Assembly (NCBI GenBank): GCA_000310025.1
Contig: FN649746.1
Span: 2,968,704-2,992,591 of the forward strand
Reading direction: 5' to 3'
Length of the DNA stretch: 23,888 nt
Source: Ectocarpus siliculosus
Lineage: Eukaryota; Sar; Phaeophyceae; Ectocarpales; Ectocarpaceae
The position numbers and the translations under genes are program-made. Below, piece after piece: positions 1-9,787 of this stretch. The notes beneath the pieces were generated by a model that saw only the letters and a program-made list of their open reading frames with translations, ran no database searches and was not told the DNA's origin. Numbering within the stretch: the first letter of the stretch is position 1; each line of letters starts with the position of its first letter.

Positions 1-48
<48 letters not shown>

Positions 49-55
49 AAAAGAG

Positions 56-101
<46 letters not shown>

Positions 102-102
102 G
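1..102. repeat. Poly-G tract at window start
   Basis: Two runs of G, each over 40 bases, are separated by an A/G-rich break (aaaaagaggga at 48-58). The tract is followed by gtactcatgatgtgcatgcc. Its true length is likely uncertain because such homopolymers assemble poorly. Confidence 0.9.
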
Positions 103-135
103 GGTACTCATGATGTGCATGCCTTCTAGCGTTGG

Positions 136-206
136 GCCATTGACCACGCGTCTCAGGACGGAGCATTGTTTCCACAGGACGGACCACAAGTAGCCAATCG
201 TTCCTT
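136..206. repeat. Dispersed repeat copy A
   Basis: Shares aggacggagcaYtgttYcc, the following acaggac, and gccaatcgttcc with 2957-3013 in the same orientation. The two copies lie in introns 3 and 1 of the complex I gene. The unit is short and diverged, and its origin is unknown. Confidence 0.65.
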
Positions 207-238
207 CCTACTTTCAACAACAACAAAACAAAACTCCA

Positions 239-1043
239 CGTCCGCGGCCAGAAAAAAGTATGACTGCGTGTTTTTGCTATTAGTGGTGATCTTTTCAGGC
301 CCCTTGTTGCCGTAAACGCCGATGAGCTTGACATTGGAAACTCCTAACAGGCGTTGTTTTTTCTTGATGGTGGTAGTTGCAGCAGTCGCACGCTCGCCCT
401 AGTATACTGTTGTGTTGCTGTCCTTTTGGTGAGGGTCGTGGTGCGTTCGCGGTACAAAAGCGGTGAGTGCTGTGGTGTTGTTTCGCGTGGCGACGTTCCC
501 CTGCTCTAGCGTGTTTCTTCATGAAAGGACATGTTCTGTTTCATCAAATTGTGTTTCTTCATGAGCACGTTTTGTTCCAAATTCGACGTTACCCTGCTTT
601 TGTATGTCTCTTCATGAACATGTTTTCGCTTCACACGTGTTTCTTCATGAAAGGACAGGTTTCGTTTCAATTTTTGAACGTTTGAAACAAGCATTTCCAT
701 GAAGAATACATCCGAAAGAAAGCGCGTTCAAAAAACAATTTCTGAAAGGAAACGTGTTCACGAAGGTACACACAGGAGCAGGGGAACGTCGCCACGCGAA
801 ACAACACCACAGCACTCACCGCTATTGTACCGCGAACGCACCACGACCCTCACCAAAAGGACAACAACAGCAAACAACAGGGCGAGGAGCGTGCGACTAC
901 CGCAACTACCACCATCAAGAAAAAACGACGCCTGGGAGGGGGTCCCAATGTCCGACTCATCGGCGTTCACGGCATCACGGGGCCTACAAAGACCACGACT
1001 ATCAACGGAAACACTCAAAATGAAGAGCTCGGGCTGCGGACAC
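239..1043. repeat. Long inverted repeat (foldback element) in NDUFV1 intron 3
   Basis: The left arm (about 239-520) and the reverse complement of the right arm (about 760-1043) align along nearly their whole length. Shared blocks include cgttttttcttgatggtggt, ccttttggtgagggtcgtgg and gtttcgcgtggcgacgttcc. Identity is high but not perfect. The spacer of about 240 bp contains at least three copies of a gtgtttcttcatgaa-type motif. This fits a foldback or MULE-like non-autonomous transposon, or a local inverted duplication. No transposase is seen. Confidence 0.8.
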
Positions 1044-1083
1044 ATGAGAGCGACACATGACTACCTGCACCTTCCAATATCCG

Positions 1084-1110
1084 TCCAACTGGTCCAACTG
1101 GTCCAACTGG
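1084..1110. repeat. Three 9-bp units tccaactgg
   Basis: Three perfect copies of tccaactgg stand in tandem between the inverted repeat and the echo of the exon 3 donor. No function is apparent. Confidence 0.8.
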
Positions 1111-1510
1111 ACGACCATAAAGGCACGGCAGAGCACCGACCGACCGTGCAGGTTCCCACCGTGGCACAATGAAGGACGAAGAAACAAAATAATTTAAATG
1201 TGTGCAAGACTGCCGTTTCTCCTTGGGTGTAAGTCGTGGTGTGGTCCCGGTTTAGCGGTTAGTTCAACCCCTATTTAGCGGGGCGCGCTGAATAGCGGTT
1301 CCAGTTCTCGTGGCACGGCTGCACGTCGGTAGTCAACACTACCATACCATACCATATAACTGCCAATCCGGTATAGAAACTACCACATAACTGCCAATAG
1401 CGGCGATGCCCTCAACAGCGGTGTACCACATTTTGCGATTCTAAGGACCGCTAAATGGGGACCACGACTGCTGTACGACAAAATATGAAAAAAAAAACAG
1501 AAAAAACGCC

Positions 1511-1538
1511 CGACCGACCGACCGACCGACCGACCGAC
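1511..1538. repeat. (CGAC)7 microsatellite at the NDUFV1 exon 3 donor
   Basis: Seven cgac units on the plus strand read GTCG x7 on the coding strand. The first GT is the splice donor of intron 3. Slippage here would change intron length without touching the exon. Confidence 0.9.
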
Positions 1539-1731
1539 CTTGCAGGTTCCCGGCTCTGATTCGTCGGCGTTCACGACGAGGAACGAGGGCCGGCCATCAG
1601 TGTTCTTGGGCATGAAGGACCACTTCAGGCCAGAAGGGAAGCCGGCACCGCCCCTACCCCTGAGGCCCGAGTCCTTCATCTCCTGCACGATCCAATCGGG
1701 ACCCATCCACATGATTTCCTTCGTCTGGTGC
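1539..1731 (-). CDS. NDUFV1: NDUFV1 exon 3: FMN-binding loop
   Basis: The exon is 193 nt. The acceptor is TCTGCGCAG|GCACC and the donor is TGCAAG|GTCGGT. It encodes [20 protein letters not shown], then the Gly-rich FMN loop [15 protein letters not shown] and [11 protein letters not shown], which in the family contributes to FMN contact. It ends in phase 0. The donor GT is the first unit of a (GTCG)7 microsatellite that forms the start of intron 3. Confidence 0.93.
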
Positions 1732-4700
1732 CTGCGCAGACCAACCAACACAAAAACGGGCCCGCAGTTGAGAAACGGGTGTATATCGTTAAGAAACAGC
1801 GGCTTAAATTTTCACGAATACTAGGGAATATTTTTTAAAGAAAAATATATGTAGCTCAGCGGAGAATCCTACACAAAACTCTATACAATCTAGCCTGTGC
1901 TCGGCTGTGGCCATCAAGTAAGACTTGACGCGCATTTGACCTTCATCTCCGGAGCCGTTCTGTACACAAAGCAGTTTCTGCACAAAGATGTCTCTTTGTT
2001 TTCACAGAAACATTACAGCTTCTGCCCCAGAATATTTACATTTTTTCTCTTGCGGGACATGGATCAAGCCTTGCAACAAACATGCTTGCATCGATCAACA
2101 TATTTGTATCGAATCGAGGCACCCAAAGCCAGCCTACGAACCGCAGGCTGTGGCTCGCACCACCGCACCAGTGAAGGTCTCTTCTTGAACCCTACCGACG
2201 TCGGTACCAGAGATAGCTATCGACGTCAACCAAGTCGGGACGATAGTCATTAGTGACAGAACTGCTTCTGGCATAGAGCCGCCTTCGCCAGAAACTAAGT
2301 TTTTCAAGAGGAAATAGAACAGGGAGGGGGCACGCAGACCGTATTCCCTAACCGTAACCCATACCCAACTTCCCCGATTGCATACTTTATCCAACACGTT
2401 TACTTCATAGAAAAATCCTGCCAAGGCCGCTTTCTTCTTGTTGTTGTTGGTCTTCACTTCAAATCAGCGCTCACAGCATTTGTTGTGCCGTGTACTCCAA
2501 CCCGTGGTCACACAGAAGGGTTCCTCTCCCTGAGGCCCCCTATTGTACCCACCCCTCCTGCGGTACTTTGCCTTCGCCTCTATATGCGAGAAGAGTGCAG
2601 CACTCTCATCCCTCAGGTGTACACACGAATAAAGTAGTGCTTTCCACCCAGGCCAAGAACGGAAGCTAGAGACTAGAGTTGGCACACTGTCGGAACCTCC
2701 CATCTCAAGCTCGAGTTAGCCACCAACATGCCGCTGGGCTACTCACCAGTCTCCGCGCTTCAAGGCATCTCCCACTCGCCAGTCCTGCTCCCCGTACAGG
2801 TTGGTGAAGATTCGGTCCTGGTCCTTGAGCCCGCCGTACACGCGGGGCGGCTCCGGGGCCTCCTCCTTCGCCCCCGGGGCGGCACTCAGGGATCGCCTGC
2901 CGACATTTCAGAGGGAGTGGCACACCAATATTACGTTTTGTACGCCTGAGAGGTTAGACCATTTGACGAGAGGACGGAGCACTGTTCCCACAGGACCGAT
3001 GGCCAATCGTTCCAAGCAGGGAGGGGGAGAAAATGGTATACCATGTTGGAAGTGTAGACGCAAGGGAGGGCGTTGTGTAGGTTGTCAGCGGTGCTCAGGG
3101 ATCACCTCGCAACATCTCAGAGGGGCAGGGGGCAGAACAAAACCGTACCATGTTGGAATATATCTATGTATGGCTACCATAGATGCTCTCACGTTGCTGC
3201 TCTCATGTTGGGGGAGTTCGAAGAGTGATGTTGGCTATCATCGATGCTCTCACGTTGCTGCTCTCATGTTGGGGGAGTTCGAAGAGTGATGTTGGCTATC
3301 ATCGATGCTCTCACGTTGCTGCTCTCATGTTGGGGTAGTTCGAAGAGTGATGTTGGCTATCATAGATGCTCTCACGTTGCTGCTCTCATGTTGGGGTAGT
3401 TCGAAGAGTGATGTTGGCTATCATTGATGCTCTCACGTTGCTGCTCTCATGTTGGGGTAGTTCGAAGAGTGATGTTGGCTATCATAGATGATGCGCCTAC
3501 CGTCACGCAGAAAGAAGGGTGGCGGAAGAAAACCGTGCAGTGGTAATGTTCCAATTTTGATGCTCTGGAGGTGAGTGCTCTGACGTTAGGGTGCTTCGGA
3601 CCGTTAAGTCACAGCGGCACATGCGGTTTATCGATCGCCAAACATACCGTAAACGTCGGAGTTCCCCCCCCCCCAGTAGAGTGTTCCCCTCCCCCCATTA
3701 CCTTGTCGGCCTGGAAGCATGGTTTCTACGATTTTCCCTGGGGTAGATCGTTTTCGACCAAAAAAAAAATCCCCCCGGGTATTTCAATTTCCCCCCGGGG
3801 TACCAGTTTTCCCACGAGTTCCCCACGGGGGGGGTGTATTTCTCTATTTTTCTGAGTCGATTTTGTTGCATCGCGGAGCACAAAAAACATGATATGGGAC
3901 GGAAAATTAATTTGCAGATCTGCGCTTCGAGCGAGATTTAGGTGTACCGTTTGTCACTGGAAGGCGGGCCCTTTCTCTTCTTGGAATCACTTGCGGGACG
4001 AGACAAACTCCCTCAGCTGCTGTTCTCCTTGCTGTATTTTTTCTCTTCGCCTTCGTTGCTCTTATGTTCCTCCTCCCTCTGCTTGTTGAACGCTTGCTCG
4101 TAAACCTTATCCATCTCAGTTTCGCCACTCTCTGTGTGTGTGGTGTGTGGACCATCATTATTTTGCACAACCCCCCGGGGGGGGGGCTTCCCCCCGGGGT
4201 AGCGTTGAAAAAAAAATTACCCCCCCCCGGTACGTCAATTTCCCCCCGAGGGGGTTGGTTTCAGAAAAAAAAATGATCCCCTCCCCGGGGGGGAAATGCC
4301 GACGTTTACGTTACACACCACACGGTCTTGATTTGTTATTTCCGCTCCAGGGGGTTCGGACTTCTCCTGACTCCGTTCGCATGGGCTGTTGCGTGTGTTG
4401 GAAATTGGAAAGTGAGGCTGCTAAGCAGCACCTTGCGCCGCTGTCTTACATCAGGTACTTCTGCCTTTCAACATATGCATGTGCGGATGGTATTCATGGC
4501 ATTGTCTACTTGGGGGCGCTTCGCAGGATTTTTAATGGGGGTGCCCCCTCGAGAGCATGACACCGACGTGTAGGAACATGATGAGGTTTGTCTGAAATCC
4601 TGCCGTTTCGCAAACGACACAACAACCGGCAAACAACGCCAACAACGCCAATGGCAGCAGCAGCAGCAGTAGCAGCATGGGTGTGTAATGTGTAGGGCAC

Positions 4701-5741
4701 ATGCCGCCGTTCTACATACAGTAGTACGAAGCGACATGGCTCCTCTTCCCATACTTGTACGAAGCAACACCACAGACACTGGTGTGCGCGAGAAACACTG
4801 ACAGACACTGGTGTGCGACGCCACGGTCAACCACCTTCGGCTCATGCCTCCGTAGGCACGAACGCTCGCATCCCTCATGTTCACGATTTCTTTTCAGTCA
4901 GAAGAAAGAGAGAGGAGAGAGAGAGAGATAATGCAACTGTACAGCAACCTGGTGCCGGTTATACCGGGAAGTGCGGCAAACAGCCCAAACAGCAAGTAGC
5001 GGTATTCACCAAGCGTGATTCCGGTCATGCTAGATACCAAAAGTTATCGTGCTGGATGGATCACTCAGAATGCTGTACAACAACAACGCACAATTAGTCC
5101 ATGTATGCACAGCAGTTGGCGTTGGCTCTTTCAGCTAGCGACAATAGTGCATGTGGGTGTTGTTTCTTGTGTAGACAAGCGTATTTGTCAAAACATCGGT
5201 CAGGTTCTCCGGGGAGGCAAATGGCGGTGGAATCACAACTACCACCACCGAAAAGCCCTGACGAAAGGAAGCTGTCATGCAACAACACCGTCCGTAGGCA
5301 GCTTTGCACACGAGCGTGTATTTACGTATTTACAAAAACAGAGGTAGGCAGAGCACTGCTGTACCAATCGATTAGTGCGGGCAGCTCCAGGTCCGCGATG
5401 ACGGACTGTCGACAAGCCGGAAGAGGCTTCTCCCTCAACAGCAGTAGCTTCACATGAAAAGCCGTGGGCTCTCTCACTCAGAGATCGCCGCCTGCCTCAT
5501 CACCCACACTCGCTGAATCAGCAGCAGGAATTACTCTGCCAGGACTAAAATGAAGCAGAGGTTGCACAGAAAGCCAACGCTAGAGCATGGCGCGGTACGT
5601 CCACGCGCCCTACTGAACCATCGGAAGCAAACGGAATCAATCGGCTCACCCAAGAACTGCCGCGCTCCGGCCAACTACCCTCGCCGAAGCTCCCTTGGCC
5701 GAAGCCGTCGCCGCTGCCGCGCGGGCCGCCGCCTTGTACAT
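1539..5741 (-). CDS. NDUFV1: Mitochondrial complex I 51 kDa (FMN/NADH-binding) subunit, 5' three exons, gene continues past left edge
   Basis: The product binds NADH and FMN and passes electrons into the iron-sulfur chain of respiratory complex I in the mitochondrial matrix arm. Three minus-strand exons join in frame: 5741-5650 (presequence), 2896-2747 and 1731-1539, with junction phases 2, 2 and 0 and GT-AG introns of 2753 and 1015 bp. Together they encode 145 residues. Exon 2 carries the family signature [15 protein letters not shown] and ends in RGDW. Exon 3 carries [13 protein letters not shown], the FMN-loop motif [18 protein letters not shown], and [13 protein letters not shown]. These match the first third of the family (usual length about 460 residues). 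No continuation (the DREI..RHDPHK stretch expected after GTCK) was found at 1-1538, so the remaining exons probably lie off the left edge. A truncated gene is the alternative. Exons 2 and 3 are certain in identity; exon 1 rests on phase and presequence character. Confidence 0.9.
1732..2746 (-). other. NDUFV1 intron 2 (1015 bp)
   Basis: GT-AG intron between exons 2 and 3. Apart from the dispersed repeat at 2451-2590 it holds nothing recognised. The open frames at 1897-2253 and 2134-2457 have no family features. Confidence 0.85.
2451..2590. repeat. Dispersed repeat shared with receptor intron 8
   Basis: Blocks cttcaaatcagcgctcac, actccaacccgtggtcacac, agggttcctctccc and tttgccttcg recur in the same order and orientation at about 18520-18641. 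This copy lies in NDUFV1 intron 2. The shared length is about 120-140 bp, which suggests a non-autonomous mobile element present in both genes. Confidence 0.72.
2747..2896 (-). CDS. NDUFV1: NDUFV1 exon 2: end of presequence and N-terminal arm
   Basis: The exon is 150 nt. The acceptor is ..CGGCAG|G after a short pyrimidine stretch, and the donor is GACTG|GTGAGT. The exon reads [19 protein letters not shown] and then the conserved [29 protein letters not shown]. The last Trp codon is split by the intron and completed by the first base of exon 3. An in-frame stop lies just upstream of the acceptor (about 2917-2919), which confirms that an exon boundary is needed there. Confidence 0.9.
2957..3013. 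repeat. Dispersed repeat copy B
   Basis: Partner of 136-206, with the same two conserved blocks but lacking several bases between them. It sits just upstream (on the coding strand) of NDUFV1 exon 2. Confidence 0.65.
3172..3491. repeat. 61-bp minisatellite, about five units
   Basis: Unit starts (gatgctctcacgttgctgct) fall at 3182, 3243, 3304, 3365 and 3426, exactly 61 bp apart, with a partial sixth at 3487. Units differ only at a few bases (for example ggggga or ggggta, and atcatc, atcata or atcatt). Such uniformity points to recent expansion or ongoing homogenisation. It sits within NDUFV1 intron 1. There is no CRISPR character: there are no variable spacers. Confidence 0.95.
3646..4314. repeat. 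C/G-rich element with short inverted ends
   Basis: The left end (cgtaaacgtcggagttcccc) and the reverse complement of the right end (cgtaaacgtcggcatttcccc, one base trimmed when compared) match over about 18 of 20 bases. Inside lie repeated modules of A-run, then poly-C, then caatttccccccggggta, at 3755-3835 and again at 4170-4290. The whole is about 665 bp within NDUFV1 intron 1. It could be a non-autonomous transposon. No coding capacity was recognised. Confidence 0.5.
5650..5741 (-). CDS. NDUFV1: NDUFV1 exon 1: mitochondrial presequence
   Basis: The ATG at 5741-5739 opens 30 codons plus two bases, starting [17 protein letters not shown]. The stretch is rich in Ala, Arg, Lys and Ser and has no acidic residue, as in a matrix-targeting helix. 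It ends at a good donor (GG|GTGAGC). Its phase 2 end joins exactly to the phase 2 start of exon 2, giving ..[17 protein letters not shown]. That places arginines at typical processing-peptidase positions. Larger frames that overlap it (5545-5850 minus, 5550-5840 plus) show no family features and are treated as shadows. The link to exon 2 is inferred, because 2.75 kb separates the two. Confidence 0.68.
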
Positions 5742-6228
5742 CGTTTTCGGTCCTCTCGTCTAAAAAACGAGACGTGGGGGCAGGTGAATCCGAACGCCGG
5801 AGACAATCAGGGGCAGGCAAAGTTCTCACCGCCCCACTGACTTTGCACAAGCCCTCGCTATTGGCCGGTCTCGTGCTGTTCTTTGCGCGGCGTCATTGCA
5901 TCAAATTGCATGGCTGGGGGGGGGTCGCCGGCTGGTATGACGTGCCGTGGTGGCGGGGCGTGGGACCACCGTGAATCATGTTGGTGGGGCAGGAGGGCGG
6001 GGTGACAAAACTGACAAACAGCGAGGGAGCTTTCACAGCGAACAAGAGGGAAACTTGAGAGGGTAGCAGCTCAGACGTCGCCGCTGCTTTGGTGGGAGAG
6101 GACGCCAGTCGGGAGTCCCTTGGGGGATCGTCGCTTCTCTCGGCGAACAGGTGAGGAGTCCTGTCAGCAGCGTCTGAATCAGCTCATCGACCCTTCTCGA
6201 CACGGGAGGGACAGATTACCCGAGGCCC

Positions 6229-6330
6229 GGCGTTTATGTGAGAGTCTGCCGAAAATATGATTTCGATGGTCGGGCCATCACTCATCGCGTGCATCAAGGC
6301 AGCGGTTCCTCCTGTTGAGCGCGTCTTTCG
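6229..6330 (-). pseudogene. Possible ankyrin-repeat fragment
   Basis: Minus-strand frame reads GGTAALMHAMSDGPTIEII, then FSADSHINAG. It resembles one degenerate ankyrin repeat: TALxxA, G-x-x-E-I/V, and D/SxxINA at the expected spacings. The frame ends shortly after (stop near 6184), and no neighbouring repeat is seen. It is either a decayed ankyrin gene fragment or a chance likeness. Confidence 0.3.
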
Positions 6331-8870
6331 GTGTAGTCGCTGCTTCCACGGGCCGGAATCATGCGGAATAGGGCGGACACGTCCTGAATCTCTCGAACCT
6401 GCCGCTATGGCCCCGCCCTGTTTTGGTTCCAGGGGCAAACAACTGGCGAAGAGAGTTATGGGGGTGAAGAAAAAAGTTTTTTTTCTTTTTTTGCGTGATG
6501 TTCGTGGGCCTTTGTCCGGTGTGGCGGGTCGGACGGCTCACGCAAGCTCAGGTGCCGCGTTGCGTGACATGCACCACTATAAACCTCCCAGCCTTCGCGT
6601 ACTAAAGCTCCGCCTCTCTCCACAGCCGTTTTCCGCGAGGATTTTCGTTCCAGCTAATAGAATCGAGACACATCAAATGGGGGGTGGGAAGGAAGGAGGA
6701 GGGACTTGGGCCGGGATTCAGCGGCAAACACGACCAGAATCTCCTAAATCTCTCTTCTATTGTAGTGCTTGTGTCAGGAATTTCCGATTACCCTTGGGGA
6801 TCGAGAGGTTCTCAAAAAGAAACTCCACCTTCTGTCGCACCAGCAGGGTTATCATACCTTGCTGCTGACCCGGCTCTGCTGTCCGCGCAGGGAAGGAAAG
6901 ACTGCACGGGCGCCGGGGCACTGAGTTTGGCCCGTGTTCTCTGCCAGATTGTGCCTTTTTCGTTGGGGAAACCAGTGTTGCGCCCCCACTAATGATGGAA
7001 TCAAACCGTTTTTTTGTCATCAATTTTCTCGTTCAAGGAAACTGAGCTTGTATTCCACTCCCAATAGGGTCACTACCTACTCCAGACACACGGGTGACCT
7101 CTTTTTTCCTCTCGGGGCATGGTACGCGTCCGCTGAGCGCACCAACCTGCTGCCTGTGACCCGGTGATAATGCGTAAACCGCCGTTCGAAGATCTGTTTC
7201 TTCTGATCGACATCTGACAAGATCTGAGACATTTCAACGTACAGAAAAACGGCGGCCGGACGCAGCAAGTGCGGCGGCTAGTAGTCCCCCTCCTTAGCTA
7301 TGCCCCATGACTATGCCGCGCACCCTGCCCCCGTCCTATAGCAAAAGGCAAGAGGTTGCTTCAGACGACCACCGCGTGGCGCCTCGGTCTCACTAGAGTG
7401 CTGGCCGAGGTCCCGCGGACGCTCGGTTTTTTTTCATGCAGTCTTCCAGATTTACGGGGAGAAGGAAACGAGAAGTACTTCAGTACAATTAAGGAATAAT
7501 AATACCATGGTACACAATACAGCAGCAGCGGTAGTCGGCATGTGATATCGTGATAACGGTTACCCGCGACATGTTCTCGATACATGTAGATACGCATGCA
7601 AGCATATGTATGGTTACATGTACCTCGCTGCTGCTGGGCGGATGCAGCAGTGGTACGTGTGTGTTTGCAAGATCCCTCTTACAGTGGTAGCTTGTGTCGT
7701 ATGCAGGGAATTTCGAGGCCTCTTGATGGTTTTGTGCGAGGTGCGCGGCACTGCTGCCAGCGACGGAATTCACGGGCAGACATGCAGCATTCCATGGCAA
7801 TATCTACATTCGTACTTGTTGTCGAACATCCCCGATCAGGGAAGGGTACGTTGTAGCCATGATTCACGGAGAAACTCTTGTTCTTCATGTGCGCCCCGTC
7901 GTCACCCATTTGCTCCTCAAGGTATGTAAGCTGATTCAAAATACATTGTAGGCTACCGATGCTGACTGCTGTTGGCACTTGGGGTTTCTCGAGATGATAC
8001 GGTGCAGCCGCTGCTGCCGTGTGCCTGGGAAATAATAGCACCGTGCGATGCGTCTGTCACTCCGTTCAACACAGCAGCGTGATACTTGTAGAGAATCACG
8101 TGCACGATGAAGTGTTAACCTGAAAGTTTTTGTTGTCGTGGCTGTACTCTAAGGCATTCCATACCGAGAGAGGCGTTGAGCTTGGAAACGGCGGGTCTTT
8201 TCTTACCTCGTGCAACACGTATACAATACATTGCAGATGAGGTCAGCATTACAGCGAACACAGCACGTGCCTCTTTGCTGCTACCCCCCTGTGAGAGTAT
8301 GTAGCATGTGCTTCGAACCGGAAAACGAGCCTATTGAGTTGAGTCTCTTTAGAGGAGGAAAAAGCGCAGCACCCACAGGCTTGCTTGCCTTCGCCGGTGT
8401 TTCTGTTGTCGACAGCACGCCTACACCCGCGTGTGCTAGTGCTAGTACAGCAGTTATGGAAATTGATTAGGTTCCTGATGATCACGACGGTTTTATGAGA
8501 CGTCAAGATTTCAGAACAGCAAAGTGCGTGTTTCCATTGGAGGTGGCATAAATTCCAACGTATATGTCGCGGACGCATGGCGCAGACCAAAGAACAATTG
8601 TCCGTCTAGGCTCTTCCATCCTCAGAGAGATGAGCTGGAGCGCTATGAACGCAGAGTTCAACCATCCCATATCTCCGCTCGCGTTCTTCGGGGAAGGTTT
8701 GCGGCGATGTCGGGTACTTGAGAATCGCTGTCGCGCCAGTCGGTGGCAATTTTATTCCAGCCCTGTATTGCTCGACCCGTCTCAAGAAATTTCTCTCTTC
8801 GAGGCGAACATGTCCTTTCCAAAGGGTCCAACTGTTTGTCCGTGCGTGTGTGTCTTGTCAAATCGCTTGG

Positions 8871-9050
8871 GCTGCAGCATGCGCACCTGACGCGGCAATG
8901 TTCCTGCACAACAGCAGTGACTCCACGGCCAACGGCGCAACAACATAGAAACCGCTCTTGGCTGCAGCATGCGCACCTGACGCGGCAATGTTCCTGCACA
9001 ACAGCAGTGACTCCACGGCCAACGGCGCAACAACATAGAAACCGCTCTTG
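8871..9050. repeat. Perfect 90-bp tandem duplication
   Basis: 8871-8960 and 8961-9050 are identical over all 90 bases, starting gctgcagcatgcgcacctga. The lack of any difference implies a very recent event or an assembly artefact. Since 90 is a multiple of three, minus-strand frames stay open through it, but no coding signature is visible. Confidence 0.95.
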
Positions 9051-9499
9051 TGTGGGATGGAGTTGACTCGGCGAAAACAGCCGTGATCACCTTGGTACGC
9101 ATCACTTCCGCCCACTAGCTCCTGTCTGGCAAGATGCCTAGATGTGAAGCTTACCACCGAAGAGAAAATCGTTACCATTGTACGCATCCCCTCCGTCCAC
9201 CAGACGGGAGGGAGGAGGGGCAGCGTCCGCATGATTGATTCCGATATTTTTTTATTTTTCTTAATATGACACAACGAATCCATCTTTATCATAGAAAAGA
9301 TATTATTATGTGCGTGCAAGCGGGGGAACTTTGAGGTCTCGTCGATCAAGATGTTGTCTTTGGCCTAAGCGGACTCTGCCTGACTCTTTCCAAATCGCCC
9401 CCCCCCCCTCCTCCTGCCGCGGGAGCGAGGGTCGACGCGCGAGACAGACAAGCAGAAACACCCATTGAAAACGCTGCCTTATCGGAAAATTCATCCTGA

Positions 9500-9535
9500 A
9501 TGCTCCAAATCTGCAAATTTCCAGCCGAGATTTGT
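9500..9535. repeat. Short dispersed motif, copy 1
   Basis: Contains gctccaaatctgcaaatttc followed by cagccgagat. Nearly the same string occurs at 9788-9825 in the same orientation. Confidence 0.6.
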
Positions 9536-9787
9536 GGATCATGAGAAGGCAGTAGTGCGGAGAGCTGCGTGTGTGTGTACAGGCTTCCCTCCACCGCGCG
9601 GTGCGCGCGCAACAGCAGAGACACACCCACCGGCGGCCGTACAGCCATCGTAAAATGGTACCACTTGTCCTAAGAAACCTCTTGACGCTAGGTAGTGCTA
9701 CCGCACGTCAACTTCGCGTGCGACCGAGCCGTCCTTTTTAAGCCTCGCAGCTCCCAACTTTGTGAGTCTCAAGGGCATCCAGGCAGC

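Larger units (their letters stand above)
2897..5649 (-). other. NDUFV1 intron 1 (2753 bp)
   Basis: Inferred intron between the presequence exon and exon 2. It holds the 61-bp minisatellite, the C-rich element, a short (cag)n run at 4655-4676, a GA-rich stretch at 4900-4930 and a small duplication of cagacactggtgtgcg at 4780-4817. I see no convincing gene in it on either strand; its open frames are short and lack recognisable motifs. Confidence 0.6.

Noticed and set aside
758-1045. NADES-like minus-strand frame as a further NDUFV1 exon
   Set aside because: The expected sequence after GTCK is absent. The frame repeats an earlier part of the protein and lies in the foldback arms.
1-1538. NDUFV1 as a truncated pseudogene
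   Set aside because: All visible exons are intact with good junctions and matched phases. Missing exons are explained by the window edge, given the long introns here, though this is not proven.
3172-3491. CRISPR-like array
   Set aside because: The whole 61-bp unit repeats without unique spacers, and the genome is eukaryotic.
8858-9349. A 163-codon minus-strand frame with an internal 30-residue repeat
   Set aside because: It stays open because the duplicated unit is 90 bp. No motif or codon bias supports it.
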